A stretch of DNA of 64,000 nucleotides. It comes from CAWJPW01 sp963844845. GTDB taxonomy: Bacteria > Acidobacteriota > Thermoanaerobaculia > Thermoanaerobaculales > Sulfomarinibacteraceae. The notes below the pieces were generated by a model. That model was not told the origin of the DNA. It did no database searches and was given only the letters and a program-made list of their open reading frames with translations. This document shows, one piece after another, positions 25,781 through 34,837 of the stretch; position 1 is the stretch's first letter, and the number at the start of each line of letters is the position of its first letter. The position numbers and the translations under genes were made by a program. The stretch lies in contig CAWJPW010000001.1 in assembly GCA_963844845.1 (NCBI GenBank), positions 434,001-498,000 of the forward strand, given 5' to 3'.

Positions 25781-28700
25781 GTGCAAGAGCCATCGTCCTC
25801 CACACCCGCCGAGCCCTCTTCCCGACCGACCGCCCCGCCCCCGACGGCGCGCTGGCAGCGACTCGAGCACGAGGGCACTCCGATCTGGATCGACCCTGAC
25901 ACCCCTGACTGGCTGGTCCCCAACCCCCGCGCCGACGCAATCCTGCGCGACCTGGTGGCCGGGCTGAGCCCGGCGGTCGCTACCAATCACTACGCGGAGG
26001 CCTGGGGCGCCAGTACGGCGACGGCCTGGGACGATGTCCAGCGGGTACTCGCCCGGCTCCCGGCCCGCCCCGCCCGACCCCGCCTGGGACGGGCCGACGT
26101 GCTCACCCTCGACCGTCTCGCCGAGTGCTGGCTGCACGTCTCCAATCGTTGCAACCTGTCGTGCACCCACTGCATGTTCGCCTCCTCGCCCCACGACGGC
26201 CTGGAGCTGCCCACCGGCCGACTCCTCGAGATTGCCGCCGAGGCGCGCGCGCTGGGCTGCCGGATCTTCTACCTCACCGGTGGCGAGCCCCTCGTCCATC
26301 CCGGGTTCAGCGCAGTGTGTGAGGCGATTCTCGCCGACCCCGACGCCCACGTGGTGGTGCTCAGCAACACCCTGGCGGTGCCGCGGCTGCGGCGCGAGCT
26401 GATGGCCATGCCACGCGAGCGCGTGCACTTCCAGATCAGCCTCGACTGCCCGCGCGGTCATCACGACACGGTTCGGGGCGAGGGCTGCTACGAGCGTGTC
26501 CTCGCACACACCCGGAGCCTCGTAGCGATGGGCTTCCCGGCGGCGCTGGCGATGGTCGTGGATGCGAGGAACGCCCACCACATGCCCGAACTCGTCACCG
26601 CCGCCGCCTCCCTCGGCGTCACCTCGGTACACTACCTCTGGCACTTCGTCCGCGGCGGCGGGGTCGCCATCCCCCGTGCGCCGGTCGCCGCGCTCTACTC
26701 CGGGCTGCGCAAGGCCCACGAACTGGCCACCCGCCACGATGTGGCGATCGACAACCTGGCCATCGTCGCGTCCCAGGTCTTCGCCCTCCCCGGCACCCGC
26801 CACGATCTCTCCAACGCCGGCTGGGAGTCCCTCGCCGTGGGCCCCGACGACCGCGCCTACCCCACCGCCGCCATGGTGCTCGACGAGCGAGTCGCCTGCG
26901 GTCCGGCTGGAGCTCCCCTCGCGGAGGTCTGGCGGCACAGCCCCGTACTGGAGCGGCTGCGCCGCACCACGGTCACCGACGCCCGCTCCCCCTCTCCTCT
27001 CGCCTACCTCAGTGGGGGCGGTGATGTCGACCAGAGCTTCCTCGCCGGCGGCGAGCTGGCTGGTCATGACCCCTACGTGGAGCTCACCGAGAAGGTCGCC
27101 CTGTGGCTCATCGCCGACCAAGCAGGTGAGGATCCCGCCCCGGGCCGCGCCGGGTTGAGGGCTCGCATGGGTGAGCGCATCGAAGCGTGTGCCGAGTCCA
27201 CCCACGGCCTCGCCTTCACGCACTCCAACTGCGTCCTCTCGCTTCCCGGTAAGCAAGGGCACACCCTGGTGAAGGACTTCTACGTCGCCGCTGCGGCCAC
27301 CCCCGCGGTCGACATCGCCAACCCGGTGGACTTCGGCACCGCCGCCGCCGGGATCGCACCCGAAGCGAAGGAGCGATCCTACGGCTGCGGCAGCCCGGTG
27401 CTCGACGCAGCTCCCAGGCCCGGCGAAACGGTCATCGACCTCGGCTGCGGTGCCGGGATGGAGTGTGCCATCGCCGCCCGGCATGTCGGTCCTACCGGCC
27501 GGGTGATCGGGGTCGACATGCTCGACGCGATGCTCGAGCATGCGTGCCGCACCGCCGAACACGCCGCCGGGGAGCTCGGCTACGACGTGTTCGAGCCGCG
27601 GCACGGGCTGCTCGAGGCCATCCCCTGCCCCGACGGCACCGCCGACGTCGTGATCTCCAACTGCGTGGTCAACCTGTCGGTGAGCAAGCGGTGCACTTTC
27701 CAGGAGATCCTTCGCGTCCTCAGGCCCGGCGGCCGACTTGTCGTAGCCGACGTGGTCACCGACCAGGAGCCCCCGGTGGCCATCCGCTCCAACGAGCGCC
27801 TCCGCGGCGAGTGCCTCGGCGGGGCACTGGTGCAGAGCGAGCTCTTCGCTCTGCTCGAGGACTGCGGCTTCGCCGCCGTCACCCTGCTCAAGCGCTTTCC
27901 CTACCGCACCGTCGCCGGACACCGCTTCTACTCAGTCACCTATCGAGCCGAGAAGCCCTCTGCAACCCCGGAGGCGACGGTGGTCTACCGCGGGCCGTTC
28001 GCCGCCGTCGTGACTGACGACGGCCGGGTGCTACGACGCGGCGTACCCGCATCGGCGATACCGCCGACGGGCTCGCCCGCCGAGCCAATCTTCCTTCTCG
28101 ATCGTGAGGGGGCCGTCACCAACGTCGAGCAGGGAGCAGGCTGCTGCTGCTTTGCGCCCCCCGAAGAGCAGGGCGCCAATCCCGGAACGGCGAAGCTCAC
28201 CGACCGCGAGGGCTGCCTGGTGTGTGGTGCCCCGCTCGAGTACCTCACGACGGCGGAACCGGCTCGCTGCCACTACTGCGGGCGCGAGCTGTCGGCGTCG
28301 GGACGCTGTACCGCCGGGCACTTCGTGTGCGACACATGCCACTCCCAAGACGCCATCGCGGCAATCCGGTCGATCTGCGCGGTCGCCACCGAGACCGACA
28401 TGGTGGCGCTGATGCGTCGCCTGCGCGCGCACCCGGCAGTGGCCATCCACGGCCCCGAGCACCACGCGCTGGTGCCGGCGGTGATCGTCACCGCGGCGCG
28501 CAACGCCGGGCTCGCGCTGGACGAGAGCCATCTGGAGACGGCCATCGCCCGCGGTCGCACCATCGCCGGCGGCGCCTGCGCATTCATGGGAGCGTGCGGT
28601 GCCGCCATCGGAGTCGGCAGCGCCTTCTCCACCCTTCTCGGCGCCACGCCGTACGACGGTGACCACCGCCAGGCGGTACAGCAGCTGGTGGGCCGCGCAC

Positions 28701-28927
28701 TGGCGCGGATCGCCTCGCTCGAGGCGGCGCGTTGCTGTCAGCGCGATTGCTGGCTCGCCCTGCAGGAGGCCGCGGCCTCGTCTCCGGATCTGCTCGGCGT
28801 CCGCCTTCCGGCCGACGAACCCATCGTGTGCGCGCAGATCGCCCAGAACAAGGAGTGCCTGGGCACGGCCTGCCCGCTCTTCCCGCAGCCGCGACGCGGC
28901 CCGAGCCCGACGCTGCCGGTGCACTGA
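25781..28927 (+). CDS. PqqD-like / radical SAM / ArsM-like methyltransferase / DUF5714 multidomain protein
   Basis: This 1048-residue protein joins at least three enzyme-like modules. Residues about 25-95 resemble a PqqD/RRE peptide-binding domain. Next is radical SAM, with cluster motif CNLSCTHC (124-131), LTGGEPLVHP and a SPASM-poor tail. Residues about 510-730 are a methyltransferase of the arsenite methyltransferase type (YGCGSPVLDAA, then VIDLGCGAGMECAIAA and GVDML). A CCC motif (GAGCCCFAPP) comes next. The last 240 residues match DUF5714: CLVCGAPLEYL, CHYCGREL, GHFVCDTCHS. I chose GTG 25781 for its GGAG site; a TTG at 25715 is possible. A weak GG-N10-GC motif lies at 25661. The gene is downstream of the sigma-54 activator. 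Substrate unknown. Confidence 0.82.
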   Translation: MQEPSSSTPAEPSSRPTAPPPTARWQRLEHEGTPIWIDPDTPDWLVPNPRADAILRDLVAGLSPAVATNHYAEAWGASTATAWDDVQRVLARLPARPARPRLGRADVLTLDRLAECWLHVSNRCNLSCTHCMFASSPHDGLELPTGRLLEIAAEARALGCRIFYLTGGEPLVHPGFSAVCEAILADPDAHVVVLSNTLAVPRLRRELMAMPRERVHFQISLDCPRGHHDTVRGEGCYERVLAHTRSLVAMGFPAALAMVVDARNAHHMPELVTAAASLGVTSVHYLWHFVRGGGVAIPRAPVAALYSGLRKAHELATRHDVAIDNLAIVASQVFALPGTRHDLSNAGWESLAVGPDDRAYPTAAMVLDERVACGPAGAPLAEVWRHSPVLERLRRTTVTDARSPSPLAYLSGGGDVDQSFLAGGELAGHDPYVELTEKVALWLIADQAGEDPAPGRAGLRARMGERIEACAESTHGLAFTHSNCVLSLPGKQGHTLVKDFYVAAAATPAVDIANPVDFGTAAAGIAPEAKERSYGCGSPVLDAAPRPGETVIDLGCGAGMECAIAARHVGPTGRVIGVDMLDAMLEHACRTAEHAAGELGYDVFEPRHGLLEAIPCPDGTADVVISNCVVNLSVSKRCTFQEILRVLRPGGRLVVADVVTDQEPPVAIRSNERLRGECLGGALVQSELFALLEDCGFAAVTLLKRFPYRTVAGHRFYSVTYRAEKPSATPEATVVYRGPFAAVVTDDGRVLRRGVPASAIPPTGSPAEPIFLLDREGAVTNVEQGAGCCCFAPPEEQGANPGTAKLTDREGCLVCGAPLEYLTTAEPARCHYCGRELSASGRCTAGHFVCDTCHSQDAIAAIRSICAVATETDMVALMRRLRAHPAVAIHGPEHHALVPAVIVTAARNAGLALDESHLETAIARGRTIAGGACAFMGACGAAIGVGSAFSTLLGATPYDGDHRQAVQQLVGRALARIASLEAARCCQRDCWLALQEAAASSPDLLGVRLPADEPIVCAQIAQNKECLGTACPLFPQPRRGPSPTLPVH

Positions 28928-29084
28928 GCGCCACCCATTCCCCCGCCGTGCGCCGACCGCGGAGCGGAAGCTGCCGGCGGAGGAAACGACCACGCGCGCG
29001 GCAGCAGCCGTGGCTGCTCGCGGTACCTGAGGCACCGTTCGCGCACCGCCCCACCCATTCCCTCGAGAACTGACGGTGGCGTCC

Positions 29085-29128
29085 TTGACACGCCAGAACG
29101 GGAATTCTACCTTTAGAATTCTCGTTCT
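29085..29128 (+). promoter_or_regulatory. Promoter and 34-bp operator of the efflux operon
   Basis: A perfect -35 TTGACA (29085-29090) is followed 17 bases later by TACCTT. Over the spacer and -10 lies an inverted repeat: AGAACGGGAATTCTA (29095-29109), CCTT, TAGAATTCTCGTTCT (29114-29128), with 14 of 15 pairs matching. It is AT-rich in a GC-rich context. This is the expected site for the TetR repressor encoded 56 bases downstream. Confidence 0.85.
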
Positions 29129-29183
29129 CACCCGGAGGCGCCCGGCCTCCGGGCCGCGCGATGGATGAGGGAAGGCCACCGAC

Positions 29184-29789
29184 ATGAACACGCGACGGAA
29201 CCGCGAGAAGGCGCTACGCCAGGAGCTGGTGCTCCAGGCCGCGGAGCTCGTGTTCGGCCGCCATCCCTTTCACGAGGCGACCATGCAGATGGTGGCGACC
29301 GAGGCCGAGCTGGGGATGCAGAGCCTGTATGAACAGTACCCCTCGAAGCAGGCCCTGTACGAGGCGGTGATCCTGCACCGGGCGCACACCTTCCGGGCGC
29401 GGCTGGAGAAGGCGCTCGAAGGAGTCACCGACCCTCTCGAGCAGCTCACCGCCGCAACCCGGCTCAGGGCCCAGATGTTCACCGAGGCGCCGGCCTTTCT
29501 ACCCGTCTACCTGGCCGAGATGGTGCGCAGCAACTGGGGCGTACGCTCACGCTCCAGCCGGCGCATCGAGCAGGTGATCCGCAGTGCGAGGCGGCGCCTC
29601 GAGGAGATCCTCGCACGCGCCATCGCTGACGACCGGGTGCGAGACGAAGACCCGGCCTTCCTCGTCCATCTCTTCCACGACGCCCTCACCGCGGCGCTCT
29701 TCGCCCACCGCAACCACCCCGAGGAGGACATCGAGAAATGTGTCCAACGCGCAATGCGAGCCTTCCTCCACGGCACGGCGGCGCCATGA
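29184..29789 (+). CDS. TetR-family repressor of the efflux operon
   Basis: This 201-residue protein has an N-terminal TetR HTH at about residues 10-57. The usual G-x-T in the HTH reads PFHEATMQMVATEAELGMQSLYEQYPSK, with the Tyr and Lys of the recognition region in place. The C-terminal ligand domain is all helical and diverged. It is the first gene of a four-gene operon with a TolC-like protein, a membrane fusion protein and an EmrB-type pump, and its stop overlaps the next start by 4 bases. The large palindrome over the promoter at 29095-29128 makes autorepression very likely. The inducing compound cannot be read from sequence. Confidence 0.9.
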   Translation: MNTRRNREKALRQELVLQAAELVFGRHPFHEATMQMVATEAELGMQSLYEQYPSKQALYEAVILHRAHTFRARLEKALEGVTDPLEQLTAATRLRAQMFTEAPAFLPVYLAEMVRSNWGVRSRSSRRIEQVIRSARRRLEEILARAIADDRVRDEDPAFLVHLFHDALTAALFAHRNHPEEDIEKCVQRAMRAFLHGTAAP

Positions 29790-31243
29790 CGCCGCTTCGC
29801 CTTCTTGCAGCCTGCTTCGTCATCGCGGCGCCGCTGGCGGCGCTCGCCGCCGAACCGGCCCCGACGCCGACGCCCACACCGGGGCAGGCTGCGACCGTGC
29901 CGACCGGCGAGGCGCCGGAGCCGGCCGCGACTCCGCGGCCGGCCGCCGTGCCTTCTGCGGTGCCCGGCCCGGCCACGCCGCTGACCCTGTCCACCACCCT
30001 GTCCCGGGTCGCCGCCGGCTCCAAGGCCGCCGCCGACCGTGAGCTCGACGTCGCTACGGCGGAGCAGAAGACCCTCGCCGCCCGCACCGAGCTGCTCCCG
30101 TCGGTGAAGCTCTCCGGCTCCTTCACCGCCAGCGACCACGCCCAGGTGGCGGTGTTCGGCAGCCTCAGTGCTGCAATGGGCGACCAGTCGTACCTGCAGG
30201 GAAGGCTCGCCGCCCGCTACATGCTGTGGAACGGCGGCATGCGCGCCTCCTCCATCGCAGTGGCACGGGCGTACGAGAGCGTGGCCGGAACGAGCGGCGA
30301 TGCCCGCGTGGTCGCCGCCGAGCTCGAAGGCATGGGCGCCTACCTCGAAGCGCTCGCCGCCAAGGCTCAGCAGGCCGAGGTGGCCAAGCGGGTCGAAGCC
30401 GTCGAGGCCCACCTGGAGGTGGTCAAGAACATGTACGCCCAGGGCATGGTGGCCCGCAACGACCTGCTCGAGACCGAGGTGCGCCTGCGCACCGTGAGGG
30501 ACCGCGCCAGCGCGCTGGCCGACCAGGAGACCGCGGCCGTACGCGAGCTCAAGCGAATCATGGGCGACGATCCGGAGTCCCAGGTCGTACTCTCGACTGC
30601 TCTGCCCGAGCCACCGCCGATCGCCGACCCGCGGAACGCGCTCGTCGAGACCGCCGTCGCACACAGCCCGGTGGTGCGGGCGGCCAAGGCCGAGCTGACG
30701 GCCGCGACCCGGCAGGAGGCCCTCGAGAACGTCACCGGCCGCCCCGAGGTCTTCGCCGAGGCAGCCCACAGCTACGCCGAGAACTCGCACATGCTCTACC
30801 AGAACACCGACTCCATCATGGTCGGGCTGGCGTGGAACCTCTACGACGGCGGGCGGCGCGCCAGCCAGCGCGAGCAGGCCTCGCTCGCCACCGCCAAGGC
30901 CCGGCGTGCCCTCGAGGAGGCTGAGCACCAGGTTGCCAACCAGGTCGATCAGGCGTACCGCGACTACCGCCAGGCGCTGCGCGAGGCGAAGACCGCCGAG
31001 ACCAACGTCGCGGCGGCCGAGGAGAACCTGCGCATCGAGGAGGACCAGTACCGGGCCGGCCTCGCCAAGACCACCGAGGTCCTCGACGCGGAGGCGCTCC
31101 TCGCCCAGAGCCGCTTTGCCCTCATCGTCCAGCACTACACCGCCTACCTGAAGCAGGCGCAGGTCCTCGCCCTGGCGGGCCGGGACCTCGTCGAGTTCTA
31201 CCGGTCGGCAACCGATACCACGGGTGAAGGAGAAGGCTCATGA
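29786..31243 (+). CDS. TolC-family outer membrane efflux channel
   Basis: This 485-residue protein has a signal peptide (LLAACFVIAAPLAALAA). A Pro/Thr/Ala-rich linker of about 45 residues follows, and then two OEP repeats (about 70-270 and 280-475) made of long helices with the typical AxxNVxxAEENLRIEEDQYRAGLA pattern. Outer membrane factors of this family form the exit duct of tripartite pumps. The Pro-rich linker is longer than usual and may help attach the protein to the outer membrane or peptidoglycan. Its start overlaps tetR and its stop overlaps the emrA-like start, each by 4 bases, so the whole operon is coupled. Confidence 0.9.
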   Translation: MTPLRLLAACFVIAAPLAALAAEPAPTPTPTPGQAATVPTGEAPEPAATPRPAAVPSAVPGPATPLTLSTTLSRVAAGSKAAADRELDVATAEQKTLAARTELLPSVKLSGSFTASDHAQVAVFGSLSAAMGDQSYLQGRLAARYMLWNGGMRASSIAVARAYESVAGTSGDARVVAAELEGMGAYLEALAAKAQQAEVAKRVEAVEAHLEVVKNMYAQGMVARNDLLETEVRLRTVRDRASALADQETAAVRELKRIMGDDPESQVVLSTALPEPPPIADPRNALVETAVAHSPVVRAAKAELTAATRQEALENVTGRPEVFAEAAHSYAENSHMLYQNTDSIMVGLAWNLYDGGRRASQREQASLATAKARRALEEAEHQVANQVDQAYRDYRQALREAKTAETNVAAAEENLRIEEDQYRAGLAKTTEVLDAEALLAQSRFALIVQHYTAYLKQAQVLALAGRDLVEFYRSATDTTGEGEGS

Positions 31244-32304
31244 AGAAGTGGGTCGTCCTTGCGGTGATCCTGCTGTTCGCCGCCGGCGGCGTCACGACCT
31301 GGTACTTCTTCCGGCGCGACGCCCTCCTCCACCCGAGCACCGACGACGCCTACGTGGCCGGCGACATCTACCAGATCTCCTCGCGGATCCCCGGCACCGT
31401 CCTCACGTTCCCGGTGGACGACAACCAGCCCGTGGAGGCCGGCCAGGTGATCGCGACCCTCGACCCGGAGCCCTACGACCGTGAGGTCGACCAGGCCGAG
31501 GCCGCGCTGGCCCAGGCCCGCACCGTGCCCGCCACCAACCGCGCCAAGATCGCTCAGGCGAAGGCCGACGCCGCGGCCGCGGCCGCCGATCTCGACCTCG
31601 CCCGCACCGACCTCGCGCGCTACGAGGAGCTGGTGCAGCGGAACTCGATCCCCAAGCGGGTCTATGACCAGGCGGTGACTGCCGAGCAGGTGGCTCGGGC
31701 CCGCCACGACGCCAAGCTCAAGGCCGAGACCGTCGCCGAGGCCAGCCTCGACGTCAGCGTGAAGGCCGTCAAGGCGGCCGAGGCCGCGCTGGCGACGGCC
31801 CGCCTGCGCCGCTCCTACTGCACCATCCGCTCCCCCGTCGCCGGCATCGTCAGCGAGAGCACGGGGCACGTGGGTCAGGTTGTGGCTCCCGGTCAACCGC
31901 TGCTCGCGGCGGTCCCCCTGCGCGGTCGGCACCTCTGGGTCGACGCCAACTTCAAGGAGACGCAGCTGGCGAGGATCAAGCCCGGACAACCGGTGACCTT
32001 CTCCACCGACGTGGAGCAGGACCGCGTCTATGAAGGCACCGTCGAGAGCCTGAGCGCCGGCACCGGCGCCGCGTTCTCCCTGCTGCCGCCGGAGAACGCC
32101 ACCGGCAACTGGGTGAAGGTGGTGCAGCGGTTGCCGGTGCGCATCTCGGTGAGACCCAACTCGGTGACTGACGCGTCGCTCCGCCTCGGGCTCTCGGTGC
32201 ACGTCACGGTGGACACCACCGCCGAGCCCGGCGACACGGCGGCGGCAGCCCGTCCGACCCCGGCCGAGGGAAAGGCGGGAGATGACCAGGCCCGCGGCAA
32301 GTAA
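31240..32304 (+). CDS. EmrA/HlyD-type membrane fusion protein
   Basis: This 354-residue adaptor has an N-terminal membrane helix (WVVLAVILLFAAGGVTTWYFF) and a first biotinyl-lipoyl half (STDDAYVAGDIYQISSRIPGTV). A helical hairpin of about 110 residues comes next. The second lipoyl half (CTIRSPVAGIVSESTGHVGQVV) and a beta-barrel end (LWVDANFKETQLARIKPGQPV) follow. Length and order match EmrA. It should link the inner-membrane pump to the TolC-like channel. GGAG-containing GGTGAAGGAGAAGG precedes its ATG. The 3' end overlaps the pump gene by 23 bases. Confidence 0.92.
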   Translation: MKKWVVLAVILLFAAGGVTTWYFFRRDALLHPSTDDAYVAGDIYQISSRIPGTVLTFPVDDNQPVEAGQVIATLDPEPYDREVDQAEAALAQARTVPATNRAKIAQAKADAAAAAADLDLARTDLARYEELVQRNSIPKRVYDQAVTAEQVARARHDAKLKAETVAEASLDVSVKAVKAAEAALATARLRRSYCTIRSPVAGIVSESTGHVGQVVAPGQPLLAAVPLRGRHLWVDANFKETQLARIKPGQPVTFSTDVEQDRVYEGTVESLSAGTGAAFSLLPPENATGNWVKVVQRLPVRISVRPNSVTDASLRLGLSVHVTVDTTAEPGDTAAAARPTPAEGKAGDDQARGK

Positions 32305-33832
32305 GTACCTCATCGCCTTCACGGCGATGATCGGCACCCTGATGGAGGTGATCGACACCTCGGTGGCCAACGTGTCTTTGCCCCACATGCAGGGGACCTT
32401 CTCCGCCGGCGTCGACGAGGTGACCTGGGTGATCACCTCCTACCTGGTCGCCAACGCCATCATCCTTCCGATCACCGGGTGGCTCGGCAACTACTTCGGA
32501 CGCAAGCGGTTCTACATCACCTGCCTGGTCGTGTTCACGCTGGCGTCGCTGGGCTCGGGCTGGGCTCCGACCCTGCCGATGCTGATCATCATGCGCGTGC
32601 TCCAGGGCTTCGCCGGCGGCGCCATGGTGCCCATGTCGCAGGCCATCCTGCTGGAGTCCTTCCCCAAGGAGGAGCACGGCAAGGCCATGGCTCTGTTCGG
32701 CGTCGGCGTCGTCTTCGGCCCCATCATCGGGCCCACCCTGGGCGGCTACATCACCGACACCATGAGCTGGCGCTGGGTCTTCTACATCAACCTTCCCGCC
32801 GGCCTGCTCGGCATCCTGCTGGCGCTGCTCGTCATCCAGGACCCGCCGTATATGAAAAAGCCGGAGGGCAGGGTCGACTACTGGAGCTTCGGCTTCATTG
32901 CTCTCGGGCTCGGCTCCCTCGAGGTGATGCTCAACCGCGGCCAGCGCTACGACTGGTTCCACAGCAACCTCATCGCGTTCTTCGCCCTGTGTGCCGTGCT
33001 CGGCCTCAGCCTCTTCGTGTGGCGCTCCCTGACCGCGGAGCACCCCCTGGTGGACCTGCGCCTGTTCGCCAACCGCGAGTTCGCCAGCGGCACCTTCCTC
33101 ATGTTCCTGATGGGCTTCGGCCTGTACGGCTCGTTCACCATGCTGCCGCTGTTCGCGCAGACCATGATGGGCTACACCGCTACATGGGCCGGGCTGGTGC
33201 TCTCGCCGGGCGGGATCGCCTCGCTGCTCGCCATGGTGATCGTCGGCAACCTGGTGGGCCGGGTAGACACGCGGCTCCTGGTCCTTGTGGGGGCGGTCTT
33301 CAACATCGCCTCCCTGTGGCTGCTCCACGACCTCAACCTGCAGGTCGACTTCTTCTTCTTGATGCTCTCGCGCCTACTCCAGGGCTTCGGCCTCGGCTTC
33401 CTGTTCGTGCCGATCACGGCGGCGGCGTTCGTGCGCCTGTCCCGCGCGCAGACCGGACAGGGGACCGGCCTGTTCAACCTCTTCCGCAACGAGGGCGGTT
33501 CGGTGGGTATCGCCCTTGCCGCCACCGTCCTGGCCCGTCGCTCCCAGTTTCACCAGACCCAGCTCGTCTCCCACCTCACCCCCTACTCGCCCACTTATCA
33601 GGAGTGGCTGACCAAGGCCACGCAATTCTTCTCCGTCACATCGGGCCATGACGCGGTGACCAGCCGCGAGCTCGCCCAGGCGCTCACCTACGGCATGGTG
33701 CGGCAACAGGCCGCCGCCATGGCCTACGTGGACGTCTTCTTCATGCTCACCCTCGCCTTCGTGGTCTTCCTGCCGTTCATCCTCCTGCTGGGCGGGAAGA
33801 CAGGGCGGAGCGAGCCCGGCGAGATGCACTGA
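32282..33832 (+). CDS. EmrB-type DHA2 multidrug efflux MFS transporter
   Basis: This 516-residue transporter has 14 predicted membrane helices, as expected for the DHA2 (drug:H+ antiporter 2) branch. The first helix carries the family motif TLMEVIDTSVANVSLP with the acidic residue. Motif A lies in LGNYFGRKRFY, and motif C in GPIIGPTLGGYITD. With the EmrA-like and TolC-like neighbours it would form a tripartite pump that exports hydrophobic drugs or uncouplers from the cytoplasm to outside. A GCGGGAG site lies at the ATG inside the end of the emrA-like gene. It is the last gene of the operon. Confidence 0.93.
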   Translation: MTRPAASKYLIAFTAMIGTLMEVIDTSVANVSLPHMQGTFSAGVDEVTWVITSYLVANAIILPITGWLGNYFGRKRFYITCLVVFTLASLGSGWAPTLPMLIIMRVLQGFAGGAMVPMSQAILLESFPKEEHGKAMALFGVGVVFGPIIGPTLGGYITDTMSWRWVFYINLPAGLLGILLALLVIQDPPYMKKPEGRVDYWSFGFIALGLGSLEVMLNRGQRYDWFHSNLIAFFALCAVLGLSLFVWRSLTAEHPLVDLRLFANREFASGTFLMFLMGFGLYGSFTMLPLFAQTMMGYTATWAGLVLSPGGIASLLAMVIVGNLVGRVDTRLLVLVGAVFNIASLWLLHDLNLQVDFFFLMLSRLLQGFGLGFLFVPITAAAFVRLSRAQTGQGTGLFNLFRNEGGSVGIALAATVLARRSQFHQTQLVSHLTPYSPTYQEWLTKATQFFSVTSGHDAVTSRELAQALTYGMVRQQAAAMAYVDVFFMLTLAFVVFLPFILLLGGKTGRSEPGEMH

Positions 33833-34199
33833 CCGCCAGGTCAAATCGGTACGAAGGCACGGGCCGGTGACCGCGCCGGGCAGCGGTCAGCAGCGGAGCG
33901 ATCACTCCCACGTCGCCGCCCCTCCACGCTCAGCCGCCCTCGCATCGCGCGCCCTCACGACCCGGCGTCCTCGCATCCCGACTCTCGCCAGCCGCCGAAC
34001 TCCAGCGCTCTGAAGGACCCGGATGCTGCACCCCGAGCTGAGCCGGGCGAAGTACGATGAACGGACGCTGAGGAAGCGACGGCGCGGACCGGAGGATCGC
34101 GATGGCATGGTCTTCACATGTTGCTGGTGACGGAACGCCGCCACTGACATCGGTCGCGCCGCGGGTGCGGACCGCCGCACCGGCCTGGGCGGCAACCCC
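33833..34199. other. Intergenic region after the efflux operon
   Basis: These 367 bases have no convincing gene. A hairpin TGACCGC-N8-GCGGTCA (33868-33889) follows the pump stop by 35 bases, without a T-run. Its left flank (GGCCGGTGACCGCG) resembles the dispersed repeat seen at 9076 and 63829. The rest shows nothing I can assign. Confidence 0.4.
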
Positions 34200-34757
34200 G
34201 TGACGACCCTCCCCCAACCGCTCCCCGCCGACCCCGCCTGGCCGCGCTACTCGCCGCGGCCGTTTCCCACCTACCGATTCGTCCCCGGGCTCACTCCCCA
34301 CCCTCTGCGCGATCCCGAGGGCCACTCCTACTGCCACCCGGCGCCGCGGCCCCTGCCGGTCCTGCCGGAGCAGTGGCGCTCGGCGCCCACCTACCTTTTC
34401 GGCATCGACTGCTACAACTTCGCCTACTGGTGGGAGAGCCATGAGGTGCTCGAGGAGCTCTGGCACGCGGTCGGCCATGCCACCGAACAGGGGCAGTTCC
34501 TGCAGGGGCTGATCCAGCTCGCCGCGGCCTGGCTCCACCGCTTCCGCGGCGACGAGACGGCCGCGGCCCGCCAGGCCCGGGCCGGCCTCGCACGATTGGC
34601 GGGGATACCCTCCCCGTTCATGGGGGTCGATGTCCGTCGCCTCGAGGCGGACGCCCTGGACTACCTCGAAGGCCGCAGCTCGGCCTACCCCCTCATCCGC
34701 CTTTCTCCCCTGAACGGGTGCGCCGGGCACGGCTTTTCAGAAGATGTAGTCTCATAA
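34200..34757 (+). CDS. DUF309 family protein
   Basis: The 185-residue protein contains the DUF309 core at about residues 68-135: DCYNFAYWWESHEVLEELW, then FLQGLIQLAAAWLHRFRGD and a helix. The SHEVLEELW and QGLIQLAAA segments are the family signature. The Pro-rich N-terminal 60 residues are peculiar to this protein. The DUF309 function is not established, though the small helical fold is found in most phyla. Start is GTG 34200 with only a weak GGGCGG upstream, so the true start could lie inside. The gene is probably monocistronic. Confidence 0.75.
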   Translation: MTTLPQPLPADPAWPRYSPRPFPTYRFVPGLTPHPLRDPEGHSYCHPAPRPLPVLPEQWRSAPTYLFGIDCYNFAYWWESHEVLEELWHAVGHATEQGQFLQGLIQLAAAWLHRFRGDETAAARQARAGLARLAGIPSPFMGVDVRRLEADALDYLEGRSSAYPLIRLSPLNGCAGHGFSEDVVS

Positions 34758-34773
34758 TCACTTACACGCCCGG

Positions 34774-34782
34774 TGGTACAAT
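34774..34782 (+). promoter_or_regulatory. Extended -10 promoter of the membrane protein-acyl-CoA dehydrogenase operon
   Basis: TGGTACAAT fits the extended -10 form TGN-TATAAT with one mismatch. It lies 56 bases before the ATG at 34838, and the local sequence is AT-richer than its surroundings. No good -35 hexamer is seen, as often for extended -10 promoters. Confidence 0.4.
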
Positions 34783-34837
34783 CCCGCGAGCGAATCACCG
34801 GCCTGGCGCTGCTGCCGGAGCCGTCCGGGGGGACGGG

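Noticed and set aside
33902..34195. Minus-strand 97-codon ORF in the gap after the efflux pump
   Set aside because: Arg-rich, no recognisable motif and no ribosome site; treated as non-coding.
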